Of a stretch of DNA of 64,000 bases, positions 42,248-50,056 are shown in pieces. The notes beneath the pieces are model-generated. The model did not search any database and was not told the origin of the DNA. It worked only from the letters and a program-made list of their open reading frames with translations. Every line of letters starts with the position of its first letter. Position 1 is the first letter of the stretch. Source of the stretch: Chthonomonas sp. UBA1950 (lineage in GTDB: Bacteria > Armatimonadota > Fimbriimonadia > Fimbriimonadales > Fimbriimonadaceae); assembly GCA_002336105.1 (NCBI GenBank), contig DDEQ01000033.1:1-64000 (forward strand), written 5' to 3'. The position numbers and the translations under genes were made by a program.

Positions 42248-43811
42248 ATACTTTTGTCAGATCAATATACAGCAGATCATTTTCTCTTAAGCTGATCGAG
42301 GCACTAAACTTTCCATCCGCTGCTATCGTGACGGTCTTCCTAATTTCGGGTTTGTCCGAAGTTTGCTTCTTTAGCTGCCGTATCTGATCTGGATTGAGGT
42401 CTTTCGGAAGCCCCCATTCCATATAGGTCGTGTAGGCGTCGTTGGCCTTATATCCAGTTCGGCGAACCGAGAACTGATACGTTCCGGGTTCTAGTCCGTT
42501 CAGTTTTAGCTCGATAGGAGCCGTCGCTTTAGCGGGATGGACTTTTCGGAAGTAGGGCCGATTGCTCTCGTGCTGGTCTGGGGTTGTATAGTCCCAAACC
42601 AACCCCTTAAAGCCATTTTCAGTTTTCGTAAGGATTGATCTTGCGTCCGAATTGCGCAGCTCCGTACTTCCAAGCATATTGAGGTATTTGTAGGCAAAAA
42701 AGGACGCCTTGGGGATGCCTTCGCGATTGATCAGCCCGAAACCTCCATGGAACGAAGAAGGAGTAGGCCCAGCTTCCTCAAAGAGATCGGTATAAACCCA
42801 ATAGCTCATCGATTCGACGAACCCTTCCGTATTCTTTAGCTTATCAAGGATATACGGAGCACTTATATAGGCATCATGAACGGGGTCGCGAGGATTGTAG
42901 CTGGTGCTCCACTCGGTGAAATAGAGCGGCAACCCTGGCCTTGTTGAGGACTGGATTTGACCTCGCACTCGCTTAACATCATCAATAATCGCGCCTGGAT
43001 TGGGCGAGAGCTTGTTGTCGCCTTCCCCTTTCTCGTCAAAGTAGCCAGCATCTACTCCATAGGTGTGTGTGGTGATAAAGTCGAGCGCTACTCTCTCTTT
43101 GTCCGCGTGCTCTATCGTCTCGGTGATCCAGCCGCATCCAGCGGTGGCAGGGCCGCCAACGAGTAGCTTCGGATTGACACCTTTGATCGCGCGAACCGTG
43201 TAGTCGTATAGCTTGAAGTAGGATGGTTGATCACCTTTGGTCCAGAAGCCGTCGAGATTCGGCTCGTTCCAAACCTCAAACCGCCACGATTCGACCTCTT
43301 TCTTTCCAAAAGTCTTTTCAAGGTTGACCACAAATGCGGTGATAAATTCGGCCCATTTTTGATGATCCTTGGGTGGCGAACCGTTTGCCTGCCAGAAAAA
43401 GATTCGCTTATCTCCGGTTGCGAGTGCTTCCGGCATAAAACCGATCTCGACAAACGGCTTCATCCCTGTTTTAAGGATCGCCCGATAAACCTTGTTGATC
43501 GCCGTGAAGTCGTAGACCGGTTTGCCACCCACCTCTTGGTAAGCGTGCATGTCGTCAAGGAATATGCCGTGAAATCGAATGTACTTAAAGCCCAGATCAC
43601 GCTTCGTCATTCGCAAATGTTCCATGTTTGCCTTCCGCAGAAGGATTCCCGGGTGATCGGCTCCGACGCAGTCCTGCCACATCATATTGCGCGGCCCTTT
43701 TTCGTTGAAGAGGTCAGCAGAAATTTGCCGAGATTTTGATTCGTCCGTGGTGGCAGCAAGCGACCCAACGGAAGCCAAAGAAGCAAGAGCGAGGAACAGC
43801 AGCGTACTCAT
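42246..43811 (-). CDS. Glycoside hydrolase family 39-like (beta-xylosidase type)
   Basis: The 521-residue secreted enzyme has a signal peptide (MSTLLFLALASLASVGSLAA) and a GH39/GH-A (beta/alpha)8 domain. The acid/base is Glu183 in VWNEPN and the nucleophile is Glu300 in YFTEWSTSYNPRD. Families around GH39 act on beta-xylosides or alpha-L-iduronides; plant xylan is the likely substrate. A C-terminal beta-sandwich follows after about residue 400. With the GH51 arabinofuranosidase at 60 kb it suggests use of arabinoxylan. The gene stands alone. Confidence 0.9.
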   Translation of the reverse strand: MSTLLFLALASLASVGSLAATTDESKSRQISADLFNEKGPRNMMWQDCVGADHPGILLRKANMEHLRMTKRDLGFKYIRFHGIFLDDMHAYQEVGGKPVYDFTAINKVYRAILKTGMKPFVEIGFMPEALATGDKRIFFWQANGSPPKDHQKWAEFITAFVVNLEKTFGKKEVESWRFEVWNEPNLDGFWTKGDQPSYFKLYDYTVRAIKGVNPKLLVGGPATAGCGWITETIEHADKERVALDFITTHTYGVDAGYFDEKGEGDNKLSPNPGAIIDDVKRVRGQIQSSTRPGLPLYFTEWSTSYNPRDPVHDAYISAPYILDKLKNTEGFVESMSYWVYTDLFEEAGPTPSSFHGGFGLINREGIPKASFFAYKYLNMLGSTELRNSDARSILTKTENGFKGLVWDYTTPDQHESNRPYFRKVHPAKATAPIELKLNGLEPGTYQFSVRRTGYKANDAYTTYMEWGLPKDLNPDQIRQLKKQTSDKPEIRKTVTIAADGKFSASISLRENDLLYIDLTKV

Positions 43812-44167
43812 ATCTCTTCACAAAGGATACCGAGCAAGCCGAACTAACTCAGTAGTAGATAATTGCGCTATTCATCTTTCTCTGATAGTGATTTCATCGA
43901 ACGCCGGTGATGCTCGTGCAAAAACTCGTCTCAGGTATCAAAAGATTCCTTGCAAGTGTGGCAGCGGGCTAGAGTGTTGATCGAACACTCTAGGGACTTA
44001 CCTCTCGGGATTTTCGATCAAGAATTGAACTGGTTTCCAACCCGCTTGGTACAACTCACGCTCGTAACTAAATTTGACATAGGTAGGCATCAACTCATAC
44101 ATCCCACAGTATCAAAAAAACTAGAAACATTTTTAGCATACCCTAAAAGTTGCCATATACTTGGTTT
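43812..44167. other. Intergenic region with a 10-bp perfect hairpin, no gene recognised
   Basis: The gap upstream of GH39 and the frameshifted gene holds a perfect hairpin, CTAGAGTGTT (43969-43978) with AACACTCTAG (43984-43993), loop GATCG, without a T-run. A frame before it ends in KIPCKCGSGLEC, faintly like a SEC-C tail, but lacks the rest of the motif. The promoters of both divergent genes should lie here; none is clear. Confidence 0.45.
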
Positions 44168-44649
44168 ATGGCAACTTTGGCTATTTTGGCACTTTCAGCA
44201 CAGCTAATTACCTTGTCTATTGATAATTGGGCCCCATACAATATGCTGCCTGCGATGACTTACAGCGTAAGTCCAAGCTCAATTACGATCACCAGTTCAG
44301 GCCAAGTTTATTCTGAAACGGCTCAATATGGGGACTATGACACGTACCGTCAGGGGCTCACAGAAGCCTATTCAGAATTTCCAAATCTCCACCTGAATAT
44401 GACGCGCACCGGTGGGTTCGCGGATCCTGTTGGACAACCAACAACGAATTAAACGGTTCATCGAACCTCTTCTCTGCCACGTACACGTTCATCGGTGGTA
44501 ATTACGAGCCATCCGGTGTCACCCAGGTGTCTGTGGACACTTACACATTCGTAGATGACGCAGGCATATCGTCTATTTCTGATCCAACTTGCACATCGCA
44601 CATAAATATTATTACCAAGGTTCCGAAAGTCGGCGGTGGTGCCGGTTAG
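44168..44649 (+). pseudogene. Frameshifted exported protein of unknown function
   Basis: From ATG 44168 a signal-like N-terminus (MATLAILALSAQLITLSI) leads into a Thr/Ser/Tyr-rich sequence that stops at 44452. The reading continues naturally in the next frame from about CGGTGGGTTCGC (R-W-V-R-G-S-C-W-T-T-N-N-E-L-N-G) to TAG 44647-44649, ending KVGGGAG. The shift lies near the GGTGGG run at 44411-44416, so one base was lost or gained there, either in the genome or in sequencing. Both halves share the same composition. Total about 160 codons; no family recognised. Confidence 0.65.
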
Positions 44650-44685
44650 GGTTCATCTCAGTTAGAAACCCTTGGAGAAACTAAT

Positions 44686-45669
44686 ATGCTCATCACGATC
44701 TTGTGTCTCTCTCAATTCAGCTTTCCGGGAGGTAGCGCCCGAAGCTTGGCGGATGAACTCTATTCGAAATTCCACAAGCCCGTCGCGATATTGCTTGCTC
44801 CTGGGCAAACGTATCCGAAGTTTTCCATTGATACCGACGAGATTACAGACTTTCTGCGAGTTCTCCGACGGAAATATCATTACGACACCCCTCCAAAGGA
44901 TAAGCAAACACTCGGGCTTGCTGCGGATGGTTGGCCGCATCATTTGTTGTTACAGATTGACGGTTCCAATCTTTACACCGATCCCTTACCCGTAGATACC
45001 AAAACGACCCTCACCTGTATTGATGGCAAAGTTGACATATCAAACGGCTCGACTCGAACAATAACGCTTCAGCAACTTCGCAGTGCATTCTCGAAGTCTG
45101 GATACAGGCTGGAGAGCCTCAAGTTTTATGAGATGTGTCGATTTGTTTTGTCGTGTCACAGCGAGAACCTGCAAGATGTTTGCAAAGCAGTTGGCGTAGC
45201 CCTCGGCTCAGATGTGGTCATCGACGAGAAAGAACATTTGGTCACTTTCGGTCTGGATGTGAAAGCTATGCGACGGAGGGCAGTCCGTTTATTTGAAAAT
45301 TCAATTCAGTTTGGTGTATCTGGAAACAGCCAAGTCGAGTACGAGAACGCAAGATATGAGTTTCATCGGGTCTTCTGGTCGAATATAAAGGACTCTACCA
45401 TCGCGAGTATCTATAACGAGGAATGGAAGAGTTACAACCAGCCCGAAGGCAACCCTATTCATACTGCCGCAATACAACAGTTACCTATCCTCATCAAGTA
45501 CTTCGATGCATCTCCGAGTGGCAAATGGCTTGCAGAGAAACTGAGAACAGTTGATCCTCATGACCCCATCAATATCACTCCAACAAGTGATGGGAAAACA
45601 GGGCGTGGTTACATGATCAAAGATAATTCGCCCTCAAACAAATATGGCTATTTTTTGCTTAGCCCCTAA
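44686..45669 (+). CDS. Exported protein of unknown function
   Basis: The 327-residue protein starts with a short hydrophobic leader (MLITILCLSQFSFPGG). The rest is a mixed soluble protein with no motif I recognise; LADELYSKFHKPVAILLAPGQ near the N-terminus and a domain around FVLSCHSENLQDVCKAVGVAL recall secretin/STN-like small domains only loosely. It follows the frameshifted gene by 36 bp on the same strand, so they may form one operon. Codon use is like the surrounding genes. Function unknown. Confidence 0.65.
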   Translation: MLITILCLSQFSFPGGSARSLADELYSKFHKPVAILLAPGQTYPKFSIDTDEITDFLRVLRRKYHYDTPPKDKQTLGLAADGWPHHLLLQIDGSNLYTDPLPVDTKTTLTCIDGKVDISNGSTRTITLQQLRSAFSKSGYRLESLKFYEMCRFVLSCHSENLQDVCKAVGVALGSDVVIDEKEHLVTFGLDVKAMRRRAVRLFENSIQFGVSGNSQVEYENARYEFHRVFWSNIKDSTIASIYNEEWKSYNQPEGNPIHTAAIQQLPILIKYFDASPSGKWLAEKLRTVDPHDPINITPTSDGKTGRGYMIKDNSPSNKYGYFLLSP

Positions 45670-45693
45670 CACTAGCCTGTGGAGGTTGAGCAC

Positions 45694-45861
45694 TTAACTT
45701 ACAGCAGAAAATCCAAGGAGCCGTCTCGTCAGCTCACCGCCTTCGAAAAGCAGTTCTCGAATCGCTTGATCAAAATGAGCTTGCTTGAGTGGCCCAATTT
45801 CTGAGCCATTGACGGACATGTTGACGGCTTTTCGAACCCAATCTTGGAAGAACTCGTGCCG
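45694..45861 (-). pseudogene. C-terminal remnant, possibly of an AAA ATPase
   Basis: A 55-codon open stretch between two stops encodes HEFFQDWVRKAVNMSVNGSE followed by IGPLKQAHFDQAIRELLFEG and ending RLLGFSAVS. This has the look of a C-terminal helical lid of an AAA-type ATPase, without the catalytic part. It has no ribosome binding site; an internal ATG is at 45819. It sits directly after the yajQ stop. It is probably a fragment left by deletion; family is a guess. Confidence 0.4.
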
Positions 45862-45866
45862 TTAAA

Positions 45867-46361
45867 CTAGCGGAAATTAAGAAAATCAACAGGAAAATCT
45901 AACGTTAGACCTTTCACAAAAGTAATCGTCTTTTGAAGGTCATCTTTTGATTTACTACTGACTCGAACCTCGTCACCTTGGATTTGAGCCTGAACTTTGA
46001 GACCTTTGTCTTTGATCTGCTTGATAAGCGCTTTTGCCTTATCCTGGGCGATTCCTTGCTTGAATTCCAGCTTGCACTTCACGCTGATGCCAGCGCCAGG
46101 CTCAAGCTTTCCCCACTCGATCGACCTTGAATCGATGCCTCGCTTGATCAGCTTGCTGAATACGATATCCTTCAACTGATCCATGCGAAACTCGTCGTCG
46201 GCGACCAAGCTCGTCGAATCTTTTTCAGCCAGAATTTCGCACTTAGTCCCTTTGAGGTCATAGCGATTGCTTAGCTCTTTCTGAGCCTGATCAAGAGCGT
46301 TCTTGACCTCCATTTGGTCGACTTTACTAACGATATCAAAACTGAAGTCTGCGGCAGCCAT
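45867..46361 (-). CDS. yajQ: YajQ family nucleotide-binding protein
   Basis: YajQ proteins bind nucleotides; some members bind cyclic-di-GMP and act with a LysR-type regulator. The 164-residue length is normal. Typical blocks are SFDIVSKVDQMEVKNALDQA, RYDLKGTKCEI, and KLIKRGID, with the end LDFPVDFLNFR. It follows the KOW-like gene by 2 bp, so it belongs to the three-gene minus-strand operon with the CoA-binding protein. No c-di-GMP synthase is nearby. Confidence 0.95.
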   Translation of the reverse strand: MAAADFSFDIVSKVDQMEVKNALDQAQKELSNRYDLKGTKCEILAEKDSTSLVADDEFRMDQLKDIVFSKLIKRGIDSRSIEWGKLEPGAGISVKCKLEFKQGIAQDKAKALIKQIKDKGLKVQAQIQGDEVRVSSKSKDDLQKTITFVKGLTLDFPVDFLNFR

Positions 46362-46363
46362 AT

Positions 46364-46705
46364 TTAGACTTTCTCCAGATCGCTCATCTGCACCAGTAGA
46401 ACATAGTGGGCATTGAAGTCGAGTTCCTCTTGAGTCAGAGTCTTCTTCTGGTTTTCAGGGAGTTCGTTTAGGAATCGGTTTCTCATGCGAAGAGTCGCCG
46501 TCTTATGAACATCTGCTGTGATGTCGCTCATCGACTCAGGATCGACCTTGATCGAGACTTCATCGACCGAATAAACAGTTTGCACAGTACCGACCGAACC
46601 AGCCATGTGTTCGTAGTATCGGTTCTTCTTTCGGTCTTCGTCGGTTACCGGTCGCGTAATGACCCGAACGCGATCCCCTTCTTTCACTTCACTCACAACT
46701 AGCAA
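46364..46705 (-). CDS. Small cytoplasmic protein with KOW/SH3-like start
   Basis: The 113-residue protein opens with VKEGDRVRVITRPVTDEDRK and later AGSVGTVQTVYSVDEVSIKV, the pattern of a small SH3-like barrel (KOW, DUF-type), as in nucleic-acid or ribosome-binding proteins. The second half is charged and helical. It lies 2 bp from the CoA-binding gene and 2 bp from yajQ, so all three are co-translated. The specific function is not known. Confidence 0.7.
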   Translation of the reverse strand: MLVVSEVKEGDRVRVITRPVTDEDRKKNRYYEHMAGSVGTVQTVYSVDEVSIKVDPESMSDITADVHKTATLRMRNRFLNELPENQKKTLTQEELDFNAHYVLLVQMSDLEKV

Positions 46706-46707
46706 GT

Positions 46708-47241
46708 TTACCTTTTAGGGCGTCTCGCAGAAATAACCTCTGTATTCATTCCTGCCCAGTGTAAAACTCCACCATACCGACCGTGCTCCATCTTGATGCA
46801 CTTATCGACAACGGCTATGAGTCCAGCCTCAATCGCTTTGTCCGCCGCGTCAAAGTTGATAATCCTCAATTGCTGCCAAACCGCCTTTGCGCCATTTCGG
46901 ATCGCTTGGTCTACGATCCCGTCTACTTCATGGGGTGGTCGGAAGATATCAACAACATCGACAGCAAAAGGAACGTCATCGAGACTGGCGTATGCCTTTT
47001 CACCTAGAATTTCATTTGCCTTGGGATGAATAGGAATGATCTGAAAGCCCTCGTCCTTGAGATAGCTGGCAACCATGTTGCTCGCCTTCGTGGATTCCGT
47101 GGATAAACCGACGATAGCAATTGTCTTCGCCGACTGAAGCAGCTGCTGGATAGCCTTCGAGTTTTGGTATTTATCACGTTGCTCAGGCGTGAGCTTCGTG
47201 TTCAGCGAAATACTGCATGCGAGTTCGGCGACTTGACTCAT
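46708..47241 (-). CDS. CoA-binding domain protein (YccU-like)
   Basis: The 177-residue protein is a single Rossmann CoA-binding domain (CoA_binding_2), residues ~30-160. Visible blocks are IAIVGLSTESTKASNMVASYL, IIPIHPKANEILGEKAYASL, VDIFRPPHEV, and AVWQQLRI. The C-terminal MEHGRYGG follows the family pattern. Members are common but without a proven reaction. It heads an operon with the KOW-like gene and yajQ. A 66-bp gap separates it from the pseudopilin upstream on the same strand. Confidence 0.9.
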   Translation of the reverse strand: MSQVAELACSISLNTKLTPEQRDKYQNSKAIQQLLQSAKTIAIVGLSTESTKASNMVASYLKDEGFQIIPIHPKANEILGEKAYASLDDVPFAVDVVDIFRPPHEVDGIVDQAIRNGAKAVWQQLRIINFDAADKAIEAGLIAVVDKCIKMEHGRYGGVLHWAGMNTEVISARRPKR

Positions 47242-47307
47242 AAAATCCTTTCTATTGTGAACAATTGGGGCGATACTCGCCCCTAAGAATCTATACGAGT
47301 CGAATGT

Positions 47308-48072
47308 TTAGTCACATCGCCAATAGTAGGTGTCATCCCACTCTCCGCCACCCGTCTGCTCCGAAGACTTGTGGCCGTAAGGATCGACTCGGCTCTCATC
47401 AAATCCACCTCTGTTGACATGCTTGGCATGGCCATCTGAGAAAATCAGGGTTCCACCGCTTGGGTCCCAGTTCGAGAAGTAGCCGCAGTCATATCCGTAG
47501 ATCGTACAATTCGGGTCGTTCTTTTTCTCAAAGAATCCCATCATTTCCAGTCGGATGATTCGTGTGTCCGCTGGATACTGAATCATTCCTTCGGTGACGA
47601 TGTCATTTGCCGTATATTTGTCGCGATTGTTGTTTTGCGACGACTCGCCTGCAACGGTGGAAAAGTTGCAGTGCCCAAACCGATACGAACTGCCGTAAGC
47701 CTTCCAGTAGGTACTTGCCCCGACTGCCAGGCTGCCGCCATCTTGTGATAGATAGGAACTGCCGGTATCGAGCGGACTCTTGAAGATCTCTTTCGACTTC
47801 GAGTACGGCAGGATTTGTGTCTCGACACCCTTATGCTCGGCAGGAGTGTAAATCGAGGGATTACTGTTATAGGCGTAAAAGATCGGCATCGTGTCGTCAT
47901 AGTCACCAAGATAAATCTTGATCGACACGCCGATTTGCCGCGCATTGCTAAGATCCGCAGTTTTCTTAGCAGCAAATTTCGCCTGAGCAAATACTGGGAA
48001 TAATATGGCCGCCAAGATGGCAATGATCGCAATAACAACAAGGAGTTCGATAAGCGTAAAAGCTCTTTTCAT
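47308..48072 (-). CDS. Type II secretion-like pseudopilin (H-X9-DG type)
   Basis: The 254-residue protein starts MKRAFTLIELLVVIAII: a prepilin peptidase site after Ala4, Glu at +5 of the mature helix. DYDDTMPI follows the helix, and near the C-terminus LIFSDGHAKHVNRGG is the DGH signature of the large Armatimonadota/Planctomycetota pseudopilin group. The start at 48072 is fixed by this signature and by GAGG upstream. Uniquely here, a TPP riboswitch precedes it by 66 nt, and the anti-ribosome-binding-site segment CAGACCT in between can pair with AGGTCTG. So its expression should respond to thiamine diphosphate. Its role with thiamine is not obvious. Confidence 0.9.
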   Translation of the reverse strand: MKRAFTLIELLVVIAIIAILAAILFPVFAQAKFAAKKTADLSNARQIGVSIKIYLGDYDDTMPIFYAYNSNPSIYTPAEHKGVETQILPYSKSKEIFKSPLDTGSSYLSQDGGSLAVGASTYWKAYGSSYRFGHCNFSTVAGESSQNNNRDKYTANDIVTEGMIQYPADTRIIRLEMMGFFEKKNDPNCTIYGYDCGYFSNWDPSGGTLIFSDGHAKHVNRGGFDESRVDPYGHKSSEQTGGGEWDDTYYWRCD

Positions 48073-48138
48073 TTCAGACCTCTTTTGTCCAAGCCCGCCT
48101 CGCCAGATTGCGAAGTCGGACCTATAGCAGGTCTGCTT

Positions 48139-48232
48139 CCACAATCCCTACGCCGGTATTAGCCGGATCAGGTTCTTAGGGTCACCGAGCATTTCAGCTC
48201 GATATCTCAGCCATTATTGGCCCCCCCTGTGG
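48139..48232 (-). ncRNA. TPP riboswitch (THI element)
   Basis: Read on the minus strand, all conserved THI blocks are present in order: GGGGGGGCC, GGCTGAGA, ACCCTAAGAACCTGATC, CGGCTAATACCGGCGTAGGGA. P1 closes with CCACA (48228-48232) and TGTGG (48139-48143); the P3 extension is GAGC/GCTC. It sits 66 nt before the pseudopilin start, in the same orientation. After it, 48129-48135 can pair with the pseudopilin ribosome binding site (48075-48081), suggesting control of translation. Confidence 0.95.
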
Positions 48233-48325
48233 GCGGTTGGTTCATATAGTGTACTTGAAATCCGGCCCCAAGAAAATGAAAACGCAAGGATCGCAGGTTC
48301 GTTTAGGTAATAGAGGTATAGCGTC

Positions 48326-49216
48326 ATGAGCATATGTATTTTCGTATCAGCAATCACACTCCTTGGACAACTAGGCCAACCCACCAAGCAATTCGTTGGA
48401 ACAAACGGGGTGGCAGAAACACCTTACGGAACTGTTCGAGTGGTCGGTGTCGGTCAACTCAGTAATGGAAAAATAGAGTGCTGGAACATAGACGGAAAAA
48501 TGGACCCCGTAATTACAGAACGGGTGCAAAACCAGTTGCACGGTCAGAATATACAGTTCAAGTACGGTTACAATAACCTCTTCGTCCTTCGGGAGACGGA
48601 CTCAAGCTCAAGTAGCAACTACAGTTGGGACTCAAGCTCAGGCGACAAGAGCGGATGGAGTTGGAGCCAAAGCATTGACAGTCGATACGAAAACCAAAGA
48701 AGAAAGTCGACGGAAATCGCTCTCTATATTCCGTCTATCGGAGATAAATCCATCACCGCCTCGGGCTACTTCACTACTTCCGGAGCATCTGCTGCGATTG
48801 CCCCAAAGATTGGGGCCGAATTCAAGCTCGGAACGTCCACATTCAAGTTAATCGACGTCAAGAAACTATCATCTCAAAACTTTTCTGGGTTCGGGAATAT
48901 GCCCAGTTGGCAGATGGTTTTCAAGGTTCAAAAGGGAGATGAGCCGTATACATCGATCAACGCCATTATGTCCACCTCGACAGGACAGCCCTATGAATAT
49001 GTCGACAAGGACGGAACACCAAAAACAAGATCAGAACAAGGACGGATGGGAAATCCAATGGGATTCGGTGTATATTGCTCGGTGAATTTCACCGACAACG
49101 ACACGATGGTAGTTTCCAGTTCAGCGAATCTCGCTAAAGCGGAGAGAATAACTTTCACAATTTCCAACCGGATTTCTGTGGTGATTCCAAACGTCCCAAT
49201 CAGTCCCAACCTGTAA
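48326..49216 (+). CDS. Exported protein of unknown function with Ser-rich insert
   Basis: The 296-residue protein begins with a signal-like segment (MSICIFVSAITLLGQLGQ). The body is beta-rich with a low-complexity Ser/Trp/Asp segment (SSSSSNYSWDSSSGDKSGWS) at about residues 92-112. No family is recognised. It is divergent from the pseudopilin/riboswitch and closes with a strong terminator; monocistronic. A promoter should lie in the 90 bp between the riboswitch and its start. Confidence 0.65.
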   Translation: MSICIFVSAITLLGQLGQPTKQFVGTNGVAETPYGTVRVVGVGQLSNGKIECWNIDGKMDPVITERVQNQLHGQNIQFKYGYNNLFVLRETDSSSSSNYSWDSSSGDKSGWSWSQSIDSRYENQRRKSTEIALYIPSIGDKSITASGYFTTSGASAAIAPKIGAEFKLGTSTFKLIDVKKLSSQNFSGFGNMPSWQMVFKVQKGDEPYTSINAIMSTSTGQPYEYVDKDGTPKTRSEQGRMGNPMGFGVYCSVNFTDNDTMVVSSSANLAKAERITFTISNRISVVIPNVPISPNL

Positions 49217-49224
49217 ATAAGGTT

Positions 49225-49250
49225 CGGGCCGAGAGTGAACTCTCGGCCCG
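49225..49250. terminator. Bidirectional terminator
   Basis: CGGGCCGAGAG (49225-49235) pairs perfectly with CTCTCGGCCCG (49240-49250), loop TGAA, followed by a T-rich tail. It separates convergent genes ending at 49216 and 49273. Confidence 0.92.
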
Positions 49251-49272
49251 ATTCTCTTTTCGTTTTGTGAAG

Positions 49273-49524
49273 TTACTTCTTCATCGAAGCGCAGCACTTG
49301 CCTTTACTGCACTTGCCGTCTTTGCAGCAGTCAGCGCACTTGTCCTTGCAGCAAGCTTTACAAGCTTTCGAAGAGCATGAACCCTTCTTCATAGAACAAG
49401 CTTTGTGGTCTTTGCTGGCACAGCAAGCAGACTTACCTGCACAACACTTGGCAGGTGATTGAGCCATCGAGACGGTCATGAGTGCGAGACCGAAGACGAG
49501 AGTTGATATGATATTTTTGATCAT
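49273..49524 (-). CDS. Exported small cysteine-rich, probably metal-binding protein
   Basis: The 83-residue protein has a clear signal peptide (MIKNIISTLVFGLALMTVSM-AQ), and the mature ~60 residues contain 15 cysteines, mostly as CC or C-x2-4-C, with many lysines. This composition resembles metallothionein-like or copper-binding proteins rather than disulfide toxins, but no family signature is seen. The gene upstream on the same strand (38-bp gap) is also exported and has CC motifs, so the pair probably works together on a metal such as copper, zinc or mercury (inference). Confidence 0.75.
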   Translation of the reverse strand: MIKNIISTLVFGLALMTVSMAQSPAKCCAGKSACCASKDHKACSMKKGSCSSKACKACCKDKCADCCKDGKCSKGKCCASMKK

Positions 49525-49562
49525 TGATTTTTCCTAATGTGTAGTTGAACGACGAAAATGGG

Positions 49563-50012
49563 TCAGTTCTTACACACAGGAGGGGCGCGACCAAAGTCGC
49601 TACGATGATCAGGATCGCTTGGAGGGCTGGCGTCACTTGCCGTAAATACAACAGAATGCCTTAGCTGGATTGGGGCTTCCGGTAGCGGATGTACCGAGGG
49701 AAGCGTAAGAACCGGCAACTCGAAATTTGCGAGAGAAAAGGTCGAAGGTGTATCTGGCGTGTTTCGAGCGGGCTGAATGCTGCACTTACACTTCACCGAT
49801 TCTGGCCGGGGAACCGTCACCTTTGGAGCACAACAATCGTGCTTCTCTTTAGGAGCTGTTTGACAGCAATCCTTCTTTTTAAGCGCAGATTCTGCCTTGT
49901 GGTGAGGGCAAGAGGAGCTGCAGACATGAACCAACGCATTAGCTGGGATGCCTAGGGCAACGACAGCTATGAGGAGCCAAACCTTAACCAGGAGTTGCAA
50001 CGTTCGCTTCAA
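49563..50012 (-). CDS. Exported protein with CC and CxC motifs, possibly metal-related
   Basis: The 149-residue protein has an N-terminal signal/anchor (VWLLIAVVALGIPANALVHV), then CSSSCPHHKAE, DCCQTAPKEKHDCC and KCKC, giving about ten cysteines and several histidines. The C-terminal half is Pro-rich and ends DHRSDFGRAPPVC. Such small proteins often accompany copper or heavy-metal efflux genes. TTG at 50012 is the likely start (AGAGAA before it). It is followed after 38 bp by the Cys-rich protein. Confidence 0.6.
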   Translation of the reverse strand: MKRTLQLLVKVWLLIAVVALGIPANALVHVCSSSCPHHKAESALKKKDCCQTAPKEKHDCCAPKVTVPRPESVKCKCSIQPARNTPDTPSTFSLANFELPVLTLPSVHPLPEAPIQLRHSVVFTASDASPPSDPDHRSDFGRAPPVCKN

Positions 50013-50056
50013 TGTTCTCTTAATATACTAACAGTCGGTCGAAACCCTTGGTTCCT

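Noticed and set aside
43687..43980. Frame ending KIPCKCGSGLEC, like a SEC-C motif
   Set aside because: Most of it overlaps the GH39 start and gap, and the SEC-C pattern lacks the final spacing and CC/HC pair.
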